NCBI GenBank assembly: GCA_903839675.1
Contig: CAIMDB010000022.1
Coordinates: 168,877-232,876 of the forward strand
Source: an uncultured Sphingomonadales bacterium
Lineage (GTDB): Bacteria > Pseudomonadota > Alphaproteobacteria > Sphingomonadales > Sphingomonadaceae
Reading direction: 5' to 3'
DNA: 64,000 nt
The notes under the pieces: generated by a model
What the model was told of the DNA's origin: nothing
What the model saw: only the letters and a program-made list of their open reading frames with translations
Database searches by the model: none
Shown: positions 9,371 through 19,268 of the stretch, piece by piece
How the letters are laid out: each line of letters starts with the position of its first letter
Numbering within the stretch: position 1 is the first letter of the stretch
Program-made: the position numbers and the translations under genes

Positions 9371-10510
9371 GTGAGCGACACAAACGAAATCGATATCGAT
9401 ACGCCGGACGCGCCTTTGGCTCTTCCGCTTGATGCCTGGCACCGCGCCCGCGGGGCCCGCATGGTGCCTTTCGCCGGATATGAGATGCCGATCCAGTATG
9501 AAGGCATCATGGCCGAGCATCTGTGGACGCGCGAGAGCGCGGGCCTGTTTGATGTGTCGCATATGGGCCAGCTCATCCTGTCGGGCGATGGGCTCGACGC
9601 CGCGCTCGAACAACTCGTGCCCGGCGACATCGCCGCGCTAGCCGAGGGCAAGCAGCGCTACTCGCTCTTGCTCGCCGAAGATGGCGGCATCCTTGATGAC
9701 CTGATGATCACCCGCGCGCCGATGGGGCTGTACGTCGTCGTCAATGGTGCTGTGAAGTGGGACGACATTGCCCATCTGCGCGAATTCCTGCCCGATGAGA
9801 TCACCATTTTCCATATGGAGGACCGCGCGCTGCTGGCGCTGCAAGGCCCCAAGGCGGTCGACGCGCTGAAGCGCATCGTGCCCGGCGTGGACACTTTGTT
9901 CTTCATGGAGGCAGGCTCCTTCTTCTGGGGGCTGGAGCCGCTGTGGATCAGCCGCTCGGGCTATACCGGTGAAGATGGGTTCGAGATTTCGATCCCCGCC
10001 GATTTTGCCGCCGAGTTTGCGGACCTGCTCTGCAAAGAGCCTGAGGTGAAGCCCATTGGCCTCGGCGCGCGTGATTCGCTGCGGCTGGAGGCCGGCTTGC
10101 CGCTTTATGGGCATGACCTTGACCCCGCGACCGACCCGATTGAGGGCGATCTATCTTTCGCGATCTCCAAGCGTCGCCGGACCGAAGGCGGCTTTCCGGG
10201 AAGCGACCGCATCCTGAAGGCTTTGGCTCATGGCGCGGCCCGCAAACGCGTCGGCCTGTCGGTTGAAGGCAAGATGCCGGTGCGCGAAGGCGCGCTGCTC
10301 TTTGCCGGGGCTGATGTCGTCGGCGAAGTGACGTCGGGCGGCTTTGCGCCAACCGTCAATGCCCCCATCGCCATGGGCTATGTCGCCGCCGCCCACGCCG
10401 CGCCCGGCACAAAACTAGAAGCTGAAGTCCGCGGAAAGCGTTTGCCAGTCACCGTGATGGCGCTTCCCCTCGTTCCCCACCGTTATCATCGCAAAGGAGC
10501 TGCCCAATGA
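9371..10510 (+). CDS. gcvT: glycine cleavage system T protein (aminomethyltransferase)
   Basis: A protein of about 379 residues that transfers the methylene group from the lipoyl arm of H protein to tetrahydrofolate. The family signature is clear: [27 protein letters not shown], a YTGEDGFEI block, [20 protein letters not shown], and the C-terminal barrel with [12 protein letters not shown] choose GTG 9371 (MSDTNE) because CGGAG precedes it and the frame from ATG 9317 would begin inside riboswitch-proximal leader; the longer start cannot be excluded. It is the first gene after the riboswitch and overlaps gcvH by 4 bases. Confidence 0.95.
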   Translation: MSDTNEIDIDTPDAPLALPLDAWHRARGARMVPFAGYEMPIQYEGIMAEHLWTRESAGLFDVSHMGQLILSGDGLDAALEQLVPGDIAALAEGKQRYSLLLAEDGGILDDLMITRAPMGLYVVVNGAVKWDDIAHLREFLPDEITIFHMEDRALLALQGPKAVDALKRIVPGVDTLFFMEAGSFFWGLEPLWISRSGYTGEDGFEISIPADFAAEFADLLCKEPEVKPIGLGARDSLRLEAGLPLYGHDLDPATDPIEGDLSFAISKRRRTEGGFPGSDRILKALAHGAARKRVGLSVEGKMPVREGALLFAGADVVGEVTSGGFAPTVNAPIAMGYVAAAHAAPGTKLEAEVRGKRLPVTVMALPLVPHRYHRKGAAQ

Positions 10511-10878
10511 CCCGTTATTTCACCGACGAGCATGAATGGATCGACGTTGACGGCAGCAGCGCGACGGTGGGCATCACCGATTATGCGCAGGGCCAGCTCG
10601 GCGACATCGTGTTTGTTGAGACACCAGAGGCCGGCAAGTCGCTCTCCAAGGGCGGCGATGCGGCCGTGGTGGAATCGGTGAAGGCAGCATCCGACGTCTA
10701 TGCGCCGGTTTCCGGCACGGTGACTGAAGGCAATCCGGCACTCGCCGATGATCCCGCGCTCGTCAATTCGGACCCGGAAGGGAAGGGCTGGTTCTTCAAG
10801 CTCACGCTAAGCGACCCGACCGAACTCGACGGGCTGATGGACACCGATGCCTACAAGGCGTTCGTCGCGGGGCTCTGA
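10507..10878 (+). CDS. gcvH: glycine cleavage system H protein
   Basis: A 123-residue lipoyl carrier protein that shuttles the aminomethyl intermediate between P, T and L proteins. The lipoylated lysine is Lys59 in [14 protein letters not shown], with the family's opening YFTDEHEWI and the [17 protein letters not shown] loop. Its ATG overlaps the gcvT stop (ATGA). Length is typical. Confidence 0.97.
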   Translation: MTRYFTDEHEWIDVDGSSATVGITDYAQGQLGDIVFVETPEAGKSLSKGGDAAVVESVKAASDVYAPVSGTVTEGNPALADDPALVNSDPEGKGWFFKLTLSDPTELDGLMDTDAYKAFVAGL

Positions 10879-10906
10879 GCCCGACAGCAAACTGGAGATA
10901 TATCCT

Positions 10907-12265
10907 ATGCGCTACCTCCCCTTGACCGATACCGACCGGCACTCAATGCTGGCGACCATCGGCGCCAAATCGATTGACGATCTGTTCGTTGATGTCCCCG
11001 CTGAAGCGCGGCTGTCCGGCCCGATTGCGGGCCTGCCCAACCATGCAAGCGAAATGGCGGTCGAACGCCATTTCTCCAACCTTGCGCGCAAGAACATGGC
11101 GGCGAGCCATCATCCCTTCTTCCTCGGCGCCGGCGCCTATAAGCACCATGTACCCGCGACAGTCGATCACATCATCCAGCGCGGCGAGTTCCTGACGGCC
11201 TATACGCCCTATCAGCCCGAAATCGCGCAGGGCACGCTCCAGATGCTGTTCGAGTTCCAGACGCAGGTGGCGCGGCTGTTCGGCTGCGATGTGGCGAACG
11301 CGTCCATGTATGACGGCTCGACCGCTTGCTGGGAGGCGATCTCCATGGCGGGCCGTGTGACCAAGCGGAAGAAGGCGGTCCTCTCGTCCGGCCTGCACCC
11401 ACACTATGTGAGCGTCGCGAAGACGATGGCGCATTTCACCGGCGACGCGCTGGACGCCGCGCTGCCGACGCTGGAAGCCGCCACTGACGCTGACCGGCTG
11501 CTGGCCGCCATCGACGACGAAACAAGCTGCGTCGTCGTGCAATATCCCGACATTCTCGGCCGCATCGCGGACTTGAGTGACGTCGCGGCCAAGGCGCATG
11601 CGCATGGGGCGCTGCTGATCGCCGTCGTCACCGAGCCTGTTGCCTTGGGCGCCATCCGCGCACCGGGCGAAATGGGGGCGGACATTGTCGTCGGCGAAGG
11701 CCAGTCAATCGGTGTCGGCCTGCAGTTTGGCGGACCCTATGTCGGGCTGTTCGCCTGTAAGGAAAAGTTCGTCCGCCAGATGCCCGGCCGCCTGTGTGGC
11801 GAGACGGTCGATGCGACCGGCAAGCGCGGCTTTGTGCTGACGCTCTCGACGCGTGAACAGCACATCCGGCGCGAAAAGGCGACATCGAACATCTGCACCA
11901 ATGCCGGGCTGTGCGCGCTGGCATTCAGCGTCCACATGACTTTGCTGGGGGAGCGTGGCCTTCGCGATCTCGCAACGCTCAATCACGCCAACGCCGTGCG
12001 GGCGGCGGAGCGGCTGAGCGCGGTGCCCGGCGTCACGCTGCTGAATGACAGCTTCTTCAACGAATTCACGTTGAAGCTCTCCAAGCCCGCCCGTCCGGTC
12101 GTCCATGCGCTGGCCGCACAAGGCATCTTGGGCGGCGTCTCGCTCGGGCGCCTCTTCCCCGAGGCGTCGGAACTGGAAAATGGACTGGTCATCGCCGTCA
12201 CCGAAACCGTGACCGAGGACGATATCGAAGCTCTTGCAGCAGCCCTCAAGGAGGCCTTGGCATGA
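10907..12265 (+). CDS. gcvPA: glycine dehydrogenase (decarboxylating) subunit 1
   Basis: A 452-residue N-terminal half of the glycine decarboxylase P protein, separate from subunit 2 as in many alphaproteobacteria and Gram-positives. Motifs include [29 protein letters not shown] and a late [16 protein letters not shown] block. The ATG at 10907 begins MRYLPLT and is preceded by CTGGAGA; the frame upstream overlaps gcvH and is not used. The stop overlaps the gcvPB start (ATGA), consistent with equal production of the two halves. Confidence 0.96.
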   Translation: MRYLPLTDTDRHSMLATIGAKSIDDLFVDVPAEARLSGPIAGLPNHASEMAVERHFSNLARKNMAASHHPFFLGAGAYKHHVPATVDHIIQRGEFLTAYTPYQPEIAQGTLQMLFEFQTQVARLFGCDVANASMYDGSTACWEAISMAGRVTKRKKAVLSSGLHPHYVSVAKTMAHFTGDALDAALPTLEAATDADRLLAAIDDETSCVVVQYPDILGRIADLSDVAAKAHAHGALLIAVVTEPVALGAIRAPGEMGADIVVGEGQSIGVGLQFGGPYVGLFACKEKFVRQMPGRLCGETVDATGKRGFVLTLSTREQHIRREKATSNICTNAGLCALAFSVHMTLLGERGLRDLATLNHANAVRAAERLSAVPGVTLLNDSFFNEFTLKLSKPARPVVHALAAQGILGGVSLGRLFPEASELENGLVIAVTETVTEDDIEALAAALKEALA

Positions 12266-13830
12266 CGATCAATCAAAGCGGATGGCGCCCCGAAATGGGT
12301 GCGAATGCGGACAGCGATGTCGCCACCTATACCGGCAACCGCGCGCTGATGCTGGAAGAGGCGCTGATCTTTGAGATTGGCACGACGGACACGACCGGCG
12401 TCGATCTCGCGCCTGCGCCTAAGGTCGCGTCGCGGCTCGGCGGGCTGGAACGCCACACCCCGCTGGGCCTTCCCGGCCTGTCAGAGCCGGAGACGGTGCG
12501 CCATTACACGCGCCTCAGCCGTCAGAATTACGCCATTGACCTCGGCCTGTTCCCGCTCGGCTCATGCACGATGAAGCACAATCCGCGCCTCAATGAGAAG
12601 GTCGCGCGGATGGCGGGCTTTGCCGATGTCCACCCGCTCCAGCCGCAGGAAACGGTGCAGGGCGCGCTGGCCGTCATTCAGGAACTGGCGGTTTGGCTCA
12701 TCGAGTTGACCGGCATGTACGGCGTCGCGATGGCCCCCAAGGCGGGCGCGCATGGCGAGCTTTGCGGCATCCTGTGCATCAAGGCGGCACTTGAGGCGCG
12801 CGGCGAGGACCGCCCGGTCATCCTCGTGCCGGAATCGGCCCACGGGACGAACCCTGCGACGGCGGCCTTTGCGGGCTTCCGGGTTGAGAACATTCCCGCG
12901 ACCGCCGAGGGCCGCGTCGATCTGGCCGCGCTCAAGGCGCGACTGGGGCCCGATGTGGCGGGCGTGATGATCACCAACCCCAACACCTGCGGCCTGTTTG
13001 AGCGCGACATGAAGGCGATTTCTGACGCGGTGCATGCGGCGGGCGGCTATGTCTATTGTGACGGCGCGAACTTCAACGCCATCGTGGGTCGCGTCCGCCC
13101 GGGAGATCTCGGCATCGATGCGATGCATATCAACCTGCACAAGACCTTCTCCACCCCGCATGGCGGCGGCGGTCCCGGCTCGGGGCCAGTTGTGCTGTCA
13201 GAAGCCTTGGCGCCATTCGGGCCGATCCCTTTCGTCTCGCTGATGAAGGACGGCACCTACAAGCTGGTGGAAGAGGAAAGCACGGGCGAGCTGCATCCCC
13301 AGACCTTCGGGCGCATGGCGGCGTTCCATGGCCAGATGGGCATGTTCACGCGCGCGCTCTCCTACATTCTGAGCCACGGCGCGGATGGCCTGCGTCAGGT
13401 GGCGGAGGATGCCGTGCTCAATGCCAACTATATCTTGCGCAGTTTGGAGGATGTGTTGGAGGCCCCGTTCGCAGCGTCCGGCCCGTGCATGCACGAGGCA
13501 TTGTTCTCCGACAACGGACTGGCGGAAGGCTTCTCCACGCTGGATATCGCCAAGGGCCTGATCGACGAGGGCTTCCACCCGATGACGGTCTATTTCCCGC
13601 TCGTCGTTCATGGCGCGATGCTGGTGGAGCCGACCGAGACCGAATCCAAGGCGACGCTTGATCAGTTCATCGGTGCGCTGCGTTCGGTTGCACGACGCGC
13701 GCGACAGGGGGATGAAGCGCTGAAGTCCGCCCCGCACTTCGCGCCGCGACACCGGCTCGATGAAACTTTGGCTGCGCGAAAGCCAGTGCTTGTCTGGAAG
13801 GAGGCAGAGCTGGCACAAGCGGCCGAATGA
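12262..13830 (+). CDS. gcvPB: glycine dehydrogenase (decarboxylating) subunit 2
   Basis: A 522-residue PLP-binding half of the P protein, which decarboxylates glycine and loads the remainder onto H protein. The cofactor lysine is Lys294 in [16 protein letters not shown]. Other conserved parts are [22 protein letters not shown], and [13 protein letters not shown]. It is coupled to gcvPA upstream and its stop overlaps the DUF938 gene downstream, so five genes are read from the riboswitch. Confidence 0.97.
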   Translation: MTINQSGWRPEMGANADSDVATYTGNRALMLEEALIFEIGTTDTTGVDLAPAPKVASRLGGLERHTPLGLPGLSEPETVRHYTRLSRQNYAIDLGLFPLGSCTMKHNPRLNEKVARMAGFADVHPLQPQETVQGALAVIQELAVWLIELTGMYGVAMAPKAGAHGELCGILCIKAALEARGEDRPVILVPESAHGTNPATAAFAGFRVENIPATAEGRVDLAALKARLGPDVAGVMITNPNTCGLFERDMKAISDAVHAAGGYVYCDGANFNAIVGRVRPGDLGIDAMHINLHKTFSTPHGGGGPGSGPVVLSEALAPFGPIPFVSLMKDGTYKLVEEESTGELHPQTFGRMAAFHGQMGMFTRALSYILSHGADGLRQVAEDAVLNANYILRSLEDVLEAPFAASGPCMHEALFSDNGLAEGFSTLDIAKGLIDEGFHPMTVYFPLVVHGAMLVEPTETESKATLDQFIGALRSVARRARQGDEALKSAPHFAPRHRLDETLAARKPVLVWKEAELAQAAE

Positions 13831-14462
13831 CAACACCACAGCCATTCATCATCGACGCAGGGGAGGTGGAGAAACGCCACGCCCCTGCCACCGTCCGCAA
13901 CCGCGACGCCATTGCCGCGGTGCTTGAGACGGTTCTCCCGCCGACAGGCACAGTGCTGGAGGTTGCAAGCGGGACCGGGGAGCACGTTGTCCATTTCGCA
14001 CAACGCTTCCCGCAGCTTGTCTGGCAGCCGACTGATTACTCGGACCTCTCGCTGCCATCCATCGCCGCTTGGGTGGCGGAAGCCGGGGTCACGAATGTGC
14101 AGCCCGCTGTTCAACTGGATGCCTGCCTGCCGGACTGGTCTGTCCCGCAAGCGGACGCCATTCTGTGCATCAACATGATCCATATTGCGCCATGGGCGGC
14201 GACCATCGGCCTGATGGCAGGCGCCGGGCGTTTGCTGCGGGCGGGCGCTCCGCTCTACCTCTACGGGCCCTATCTGCGCGACGGGGTGGAAACGGCAGCC
14301 AGCAATCTGGCCTTTGACCAGTCCTTGAAGGAGCGCGACCCTGACTGGGGCCTGCGTGATTTGTCCGATGTCATTGCGCTCGCAGCCGAGCATGGTCTGC
14401 ACATCGACCAAGTGATTGAGATGCCTGCTAACAACCTGTCCGTCATCTTCCGGAAGGGCTGA
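13827..14462 (+). CDS. DUF938 family SAM-dependent methyltransferase
   Basis: A 211-residue class I methyltransferase-like protein of the DUF938 family. A SAM-binding motif (TVLEVASGTGEHVVHFA) is at about residues 42-58, with an acidic second-strand end (WQPTDYSD) and a post-motif INMIHIAPW. No substrate is known to me for this family. Its ATG overlaps the gcvPB stop, so it is most likely expressed with the glycine cleavage genes. Confidence 0.82.
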   Translation: MTTPQPFIIDAGEVEKRHAPATVRNRDAIAAVLETVLPPTGTVLEVASGTGEHVVHFAQRFPQLVWQPTDYSDLSLPSIAAWVAEAGVTNVQPAVQLDACLPDWSVPQADAILCINMIHIAPWAATIGLMAGAGRLLRAGAPLYLYGPYLRDGVETAASNLAFDQSLKERDPDWGLRDLSDVIALAAEHGLHIDQVIEMPANNLSVIFRKG

Positions 14463-14546
14463 CGCAATTGGCAGCTTTACGTTTGTGTCTGGGGCCGCAT
14501 AACTCTCCACGATAAATAGAATCATGATGAGAGAGGGTTTCCCCGC

Positions 14547-16103
14547 ATGGCTGAGCTAGCCGACCTGCTGACGTTTGATGAGTTTCTGACCCATTGGGGC
14601 ACGGAACGCCGCGACCATCTGGGGATGCGCGAGGAAGACCGGTTCTGGTCCTATGGCCAGTTGGAGGACCGCACGGCGCGCGTGGCGTCCATGCTGCTCG
14701 CCGCGGGCCTGAAAAAGGGCGACCGCATTTGCTGGATCGGCAAGAATTCCGACATTTACTTCACGCTCTTTTATGGCGCGGCGCGCGCAGGCGTGGTCAT
14801 GGCGCCCATTGGTTGGCGCCTCGCTGCGCCCGAATGGGCCTATATCGTCAACGATACCCGGTCGAAGATCGTGTTCACTGGGCCCGGTTTTGAAGGGGCG
14901 GAAGAGGCGCTGAAGCCGCACCTCACCAACAATCCGCGCTTCATTGGCGAGCAGGAGGCGCGCAAGCTGGTCGAGGCGACCGAGCGGGTCGAATTCACCC
15001 CCGCCGGTCCCGATGATGCGGTGTTGCAGCTCTACACATCCGGCACCACCGGCAACCCCAAGGGCGTCGAGTTGTCCAACCGCAACCTGTTCGCCCTGCG
15101 TAAGGGTACGGCGGATGCGGGCCTTGCCTACACCCAGTGGGAAGATGACGAAGTCGTCCTCGTCGCGATGCCCTGCGCGCATATTGGCGGCACGGGCCTT
15201 GGCGTCATGGCGCTGGCGAGCGGTCTGCCCGGCTATGTTCTGGCAGAATTCACGCCCGACGGGCTGTTCGACGCGATTGAAACTGGCGGTGTCACGCGCT
15301 TTTTCATCGTGCCGGCTGCCTTGCACATCCTGCTGCAGCACCCGCGCTGCGCGACGGTCGATTACAGCCGCCTGAAGTACATTCTCTATGGTGCCGCACC
15401 CATTCCCCTCGAACTGCTGCGCGAGTGCATCAAGACGTTCGGGTGTGAGTTCATCCAGAATTACGGGATGACCGAGACGACCGGCACCATCGTCATGTTG
15501 CCACCCGAGGATCATGACCCCAACGGCAACCCGCGCATGCGCTCGGCCGGAAAGCCGCTTCCCGGCGTCGAGCTCAAGATCGTGGATACAGATGGCAATA
15601 TCCTGCCGCAGGGTGAAGTGGGTGAGGTCGTCACCCGGTCCAGCAACAACATGCTGGGATATTGGAACCTGCCGGACGCGACCAAGAAGACGCTCACGGG
15701 CGACGGCTGGGTCTATACCGGCGATGCGGGGTATCTGGATGAAGACGGCTATCTCTTCATCCATGACCGCGTGAAGGACATGATCATTTCAGGCGGCGAG
15801 AACGTCTATCCGGCCGAAGTCGAAAGCGCGATCTATGGGCACCCGGCGGTGCTGGAAGTGGCCGTGATCGGCGTGCCCGATGACAAATGGGGCGAAGCAG
15901 TCAAGGCCGTCTGCGTGCCCAAGCCCGGTACCACAATTGATCCGGACGACGTCATTTCCTGGGCGCGCGAGCGGATTGCCGGGTTCAAGGCCCCCAAGAC
16001 CATCGACATCATCGACGCGCTGCCGCGCAACGCGAGCGGCAAAATCCTGCGCAAGGATCTGCGGGCGCCCTATTGGGCAGGTCGTGACCGGCAGGTGAAC
16101 TAG
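14547..16103 (+). CDS. acyl-CoA synthetase, AMP-binding (fatty acid--CoA ligase-like)
   Basis: A 518-residue adenylate-forming enzyme that activates a carboxylic acid to its CoA thioester. The core motifs are all visible: LYTSGTTGNPKGVELSN (P-loop, about residues 159-175), QNYGMTETTG, YTGDAGYLDEDGYLFIHDR and the C-terminal GGENVYPAEVE hinge. The catalytic lysine sits in NASGKILRKDLR. The substrate is not evident; medium- or long-chain fatty acids or aromatic acids are all possible. AGAGAGGG precedes the ATG. It is followed one base later by an acyl-CoA dehydrogenase, suggesting an acyl-CoA degradation unit. Confidence 0.9.
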   Translation: MAELADLLTFDEFLTHWGTERRDHLGMREEDRFWSYGQLEDRTARVASMLLAAGLKKGDRICWIGKNSDIYFTLFYGAARAGVVMAPIGWRLAAPEWAYIVNDTRSKIVFTGPGFEGAEEALKPHLTNNPRFIGEQEARKLVEATERVEFTPAGPDDAVLQLYTSGTTGNPKGVELSNRNLFALRKGTADAGLAYTQWEDDEVVLVAMPCAHIGGTGLGVMALASGLPGYVLAEFTPDGLFDAIETGGVTRFFIVPAALHILLQHPRCATVDYSRLKYILYGAAPIPLELLRECIKTFGCEFIQNYGMTETTGTIVMLPPEDHDPNGNPRMRSAGKPLPGVELKIVDTDGNILPQGEVGEVVTRSSNNMLGYWNLPDATKKTLTGDGWVYTGDAGYLDEDGYLFIHDRVKDMIISGGENVYPAEVESAIYGHPAVLEVAVIGVPDDKWGEAVKAVCVPKPGTTIDPDDVISWARERIAGFKAPKTIDIIDALPRNASGKILRKDLRAPYWAGRDRQVN

Positions 16104-16104
16104 C

Positions 16105-17295
16105 ATGTCGGGATCGCTGGATGCGTTTCGCGGCGAGGTGCGCGATTGGCTCGCTGCCAACCTGACGGACGAACTGCGCGAGGTCAGCGCCAAGTCCACC
16201 AGTGTGTTCGTGGACAAGCAGCACACGCTCAAATGGCAGGCGATCCTCCACAAACAGGGCTGGGTCGCGCCGACATGGCCCGCGCAATATGGCGGCACCG
16301 GTTGGTCGGAGGCGGAGCGCCATGTCTTTTCGTCGGAATGCGCACTGGCCGGAGCGCCGCCGCTCGCGCCCATGGGTCTGCGCATGGTCGCTCCCGTGAT
16401 CATGCAGTATGGTTCGCCGGAACAGAAGGCGTGGTATCTGCCGCGCATCCTGTCAGGCGAGGATTACTGGTGTCAGGGCTATTCGGAGCCGGGGTCCGGG
16501 TCTGATCTCGCATCGTTGTCATTGAAGGCAGAGCGCGACGGGGACCACTACGTTCTCAATGGCTCCAAAATCTGGACAACGCACGCCCATTTCGCGAACA
16601 AGATGTTCTGTCTCGTCCGCACCAGCCGCGAAGGTCGCCCGCAGCAGGGCATCACCTTCCTGCTGCTCGACATGGATTTGCCGGGCATCACCGTGCGCCC
16701 GATCCATTCGATCGCGGATGACCATGATTTCAACCAGGTCTTTTTTGAAGACGTTCGTGTGCCTGTCTCAGGTCGTCTTGGTGAAGAAGATCAGGGGTGG
16801 GGCGTTGCCAAATATCTGCTCGAGTTTGAACGCGCTGTCGCGCACTCGGCGGGTCTGAAAGCGGCGCTGTCGGTGGTCATCGCACATGCCGGGGCGTTGG
16901 CTGACGGCGAGGGTGGCGCAGAGATCAACGCACCATCCATCCGCCGGAAGATTTCGATTCTCGCAGCGCAGATCACGGCAATCGAGGCCAGTGAGGACGT
17001 GGTCATGGCGCAGGTCGCGCGTGGCCTAAATCCCGGTCCTGCTGCGTCGATGCTGAAGATTCAGGGGACGGAAACTGCTCAAAAGGTTCAGGAACTCGCT
17101 GTGGAACTGGCGGGCGACTATGCCGCTGTCAGTCAGATTGCGGCGCGCCAGCCGGGCAGCAACGAAACCCGCGTCGGTTCGGATATAGCCCTCACTGCCG
17201 TTCCGCGTTATTTCAACGGCCGGGCCGCTTCCATTTACGGCGGCTCGAACGAGATCCAGCGCGGGATCATCTCCAAACTGGTTCTTGGCCTTTGA
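16105..17295 (+). CDS. acyl-CoA dehydrogenase
   Basis: A 396-residue flavoprotein that introduces the alpha-beta double bond into acyl-CoA. Visible family signatures: GYSEPGSGSDLASL followed by LNGSKIWTTHAHFAN (FAD and substrate-binding middle domain), VFFEDVRVPVS, and the C-terminal YGGSNEIQRGIISKLVLGL. It belongs to the larger-substrate (FadE/Acad10-like) branch by length and motif style. One base after the ligase gene, so the two probably act in sequence on the same substrate. Confidence 0.92.
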   Translation: MSGSLDAFRGEVRDWLAANLTDELREVSAKSTSVFVDKQHTLKWQAILHKQGWVAPTWPAQYGGTGWSEAERHVFSSECALAGAPPLAPMGLRMVAPVIMQYGSPEQKAWYLPRILSGEDYWCQGYSEPGSGSDLASLSLKAERDGDHYVLNGSKIWTTHAHFANKMFCLVRTSREGRPQQGITFLLLDMDLPGITVRPIHSIADDHDFNQVFFEDVRVPVSGRLGEEDQGWGVAKYLLEFERAVAHSAGLKAALSVVIAHAGALADGEGGAEINAPSIRRKISILAAQITAIEASEDVVMAQVARGLNPGPAASMLKIQGTETAQKVQELAVELAGDYAAVSQIAARQPGSNETRVGSDIALTAVPRYFNGRAASIYGGSNEIQRGIISKLVLGL

Positions 17296-17321
17296 GTGTG
17301 TGACCAGTTTTGGAGGGAAGT

Positions 17322-17573
17322 ATGAATCCGCGTGCAATGGTTCAGACAATGATTGCGCTTGCTTCGGCGTCGCTGGGGCTGGTGGCGGCGCTGGCCTGGA
17401 ATGAGGCGATCAAGGCGACGTTGGCGTTGCTCGATCTCGGCGACGACCTTGTTGGGCTTTACACTTATGCCATCGTCGCGACGCTCGTCGCGATCCTTGT
17501 GCTCGTGTATCTCGGCAAACTCGCCAGCCGTGTTGGCGGCGATGCTGTGATCGAACGCGAAGCCGAAGGCTGA
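17322..17573 (+). CDS. DUF5654-like small membrane protein
   Basis: An 83-residue protein with two hydrophobic segments (about residues 8-24 and 43-63) around a short acidic loop (LLDLGDDLVGLYT), and a charged C-terminus. It resembles DUF5654 proteins of unknown role. The ATG at 17322 follows TGGAGGGAAG closely; codons upstream in frame are not needed. It lies 26 bp after the acyl-CoA dehydrogenase and just before a strong terminator. Confidence 0.7.
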   Translation: MNPRAMVQTMIALASASLGLVAALAWNEAIKATLALLDLGDDLVGLYTYAIVATLVAILVLVYLGKLASRVGGDAVIEREAEG

Positions 17574-17577
17574 TTGC

Positions 17578-17609
17578 GAGAGGGCCTCAGCTTAGCTGGG
17601 GCCCTTCTC
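17578..17609. terminator. bidirectional terminator between convergent genes
   Basis: A long inverted repeat: GAGAGGGCCTCAGC (17578-17591), loop TTA, GCTGGGGCCCTTCTC (17595-17609), with one T.G wobble and one bulge. It lies just after the DUF5654 stop and overlaps the last codons of the convergent GST gene, whose stop codon is the loop. Likely ends both transcripts, though the T tract is short. Confidence 0.6.
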
Positions 17610-18215
17610 CCGCGCCACAGACTGAACAAACGCCGGGCGCGCCTTCAGCCGAGCATACCAGTCTTGGGTGAGCGGTCCCAATTCCTTGTCGAAACCAAAC
17701 CCTGCCGCCAGATGCACCGCATAGCCGACGCAGATGTCGGCAGCGGTGAAGCGGCCTGCTGTCAGCCATTCCCGCCCGTCGGACAGCGCTTCCTCAATAG
17801 ACTTGGCGCGGCCCATGAAGAAGCCTTTATAGTCTTCAACCGCCTGCGGTAGCTTGCGCTCTTCCGGTTCCAGCCGTGTGTAACGCAGCACGATGGTGAG
17901 CGGGAAGGTGAGCGTCGCGTCGCTGCGGTGCATCCAGTTGAGATAGGGCAGATAGTCAGGCTCATCCGGACGGACCTCCAGTTGAGTGCCTGCGGCGATA
18001 CGTTGGCAGATCGCGGCGGACTCCGTCAGCAAATGGCCATCCTCTTCCCAGGCGGGAATGGTGCCGAGCGGATTGATGTCTTTGAACTGTTTCGCAAAAA
18101 CGCGCGGTGGGAAGGCCCACATCCGCAGATCAATCTCCATGCCCGCCTCTTCAGCCGCCCAAAGGCAACGAAAGGAACGCGCGCCGGCGCAATGATGAAG
18201 AACAGGCAGGGTCAT
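17592..18215 (-). CDS. glutathione S-transferase family protein
   Basis: A 207-residue GST. The N-terminal thioredoxin-like domain begins with VLHHCAGARSFR (strand plus active-site region) and contains NPLGTIPAWE (the cis-Pro loop) and LTESAAIC (glutathione contact). The C-terminal helical domain has GRFTAADICVGY, the usual N-capping/hydrophobic staple. Substrate unknown. The ATG at 18215 overlaps the upstream DMT-transporter stop (ATGA). Its 3-prime end is part of the terminator stem. Confidence 0.85.
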   Translation of the reverse strand: MTLPVLHHCAGARSFRCLWAAEEAGMEIDLRMWAFPPRVFAKQFKDINPLGTIPAWEEDGHLLTESAAICQRIAAGTQLEVRPDEPDYLPYLNWMHRSDATLTFPLTIVLRYTRLEPEERKLPQAVEDYKGFFMGRAKSIEEALSDGREWLTAGRFTAADICVGYAVHLAAGFGFDKELGPLTQDWYARLKARPAFVQSVAREKGPS

Positions 18216-19171
18216 ACGGTCATCTCCCTTGGTTTTTCTATAGATAGCCGGTGTTCGCGCCAGGCGATGTAAAGGCCACTGGCGATGATGATCGGCGCGC
18301 CCAGCCAAGTCGATGTGCCGGGCAGGACGCTCCAAATCAGCCAGCCATAAGCGGTTGACCAAATCAGGCTCGTATAGTCCATGCCGACCACGGTGGAGAC
18401 GGGCGCGTAGCGCAGCGATGCGGTGAGGGCGATCTGGCCTAAGCCGCCGCATAGGCCGAGCCCGGCTATCAGCATCCACTGGTACGGACTGTGCGATGTG
18501 GTGCCCCAAGCCAAGGCCGCTTCAATCGGGCCGGGCAATGGCGCGAAGTGAAGGAGCAACAGCATCGAGGAGGACAGCAGCGAAAAATAGAACACGGTCG
18601 TGGGCGGTGCCTCGGTCTTGCCAAGGTCGCGTAACTGCAGGCTGATTATGCCGACCATCAGCGCCGCCATCAGGCCGACGAGCGCACCTTTGAGGGGGAA
18701 GCCACCGCCGCCCGGTTGGATGACGACCAATACCCCGATGAAACCGACAATAACGGCGGCCCAACGATGGAGGCCCACTTTTTCGCGCAGGAAGAAGGCA
18801 GACAGGATCGTGGCGAAGATCGGGACGGTGAAGCCCAGCGTCGTCGCTTCGGCGAGCGGCAGCAGGACAATGCTGCCAAAGGTGAAAAACATGCCGGTCG
18901 CGCCGAGGAAGGACCGTCGCAAATGTGCTCCGAAGCGTGCGGTCCTCAGGCTGGAAAGCCCGGTGGAAAACAGCACCCAGACGAGCACGACCGGGATGGC
19001 CATGAACTGACGCCAGAACATGATTTCCGGCAAGTGAATGCCGCTTTCACTCGCGAGCTTGACCACCATCGACATGGTCGACAGCCCGAAAATTGCCGCC
19101 AGTCGGAAACCGAGGGCCAGCATGCGCCGGTCATCTATATGGGTTGAATTTGCGGTCACGCAAAATCGCAT
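18212..19171 (-). CDS. DMT superfamily (EamA) exporter
   Basis: A 319-residue inner-membrane protein with about ten hydrophobic segments arranged as two EamA repeats. The first begins near FRLAAIFGLSTMSMVVKL, the second near LVGLMAALMVGIISL. DMT proteins of this type export small metabolites; the substrate is not evident. ATG 19171 has GAGG seven bases upstream; an internal ATG at 19123 (MLALGF) would remove a hydrophilic 16-residue extension and is possible. It is coupled to the GST gene downstream. Confidence 0.85.
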   Translation of the reverse strand: MRFCVTANSTHIDDRRMLALGFRLAAIFGLSTMSMVVKLASESGIHLPEIMFWRQFMAIPVVLVWVLFSTGLSSLRTARFGAHLRRSFLGATGMFFTFGSIVLLPLAEATTLGFTVPIFATILSAFFLREKVGLHRWAAVIVGFIGVLVVIQPGGGGFPLKGALVGLMAALMVGIISLQLRDLGKTEAPPTTVFYFSLLSSSMLLLLHFAPLPGPIEAALAWGTTSHSPYQWMLIAGLGLCGGLGQIALTASLRYAPVSTVVGMDYTSLIWSTAYGWLIWSVLPGTSTWLGAPIIIASGLYIAWREHRLSIEKPREMTV

Positions 19172-19268
19172 AGGCGACCTCGAATGGGACGCAACAGATT
19201 TATGAATGGGGGGAAGGGCTGTTCCCTAAGCTTGCGGTTGACTGCCCGCCTCGGCTAACGCGCTCTGC

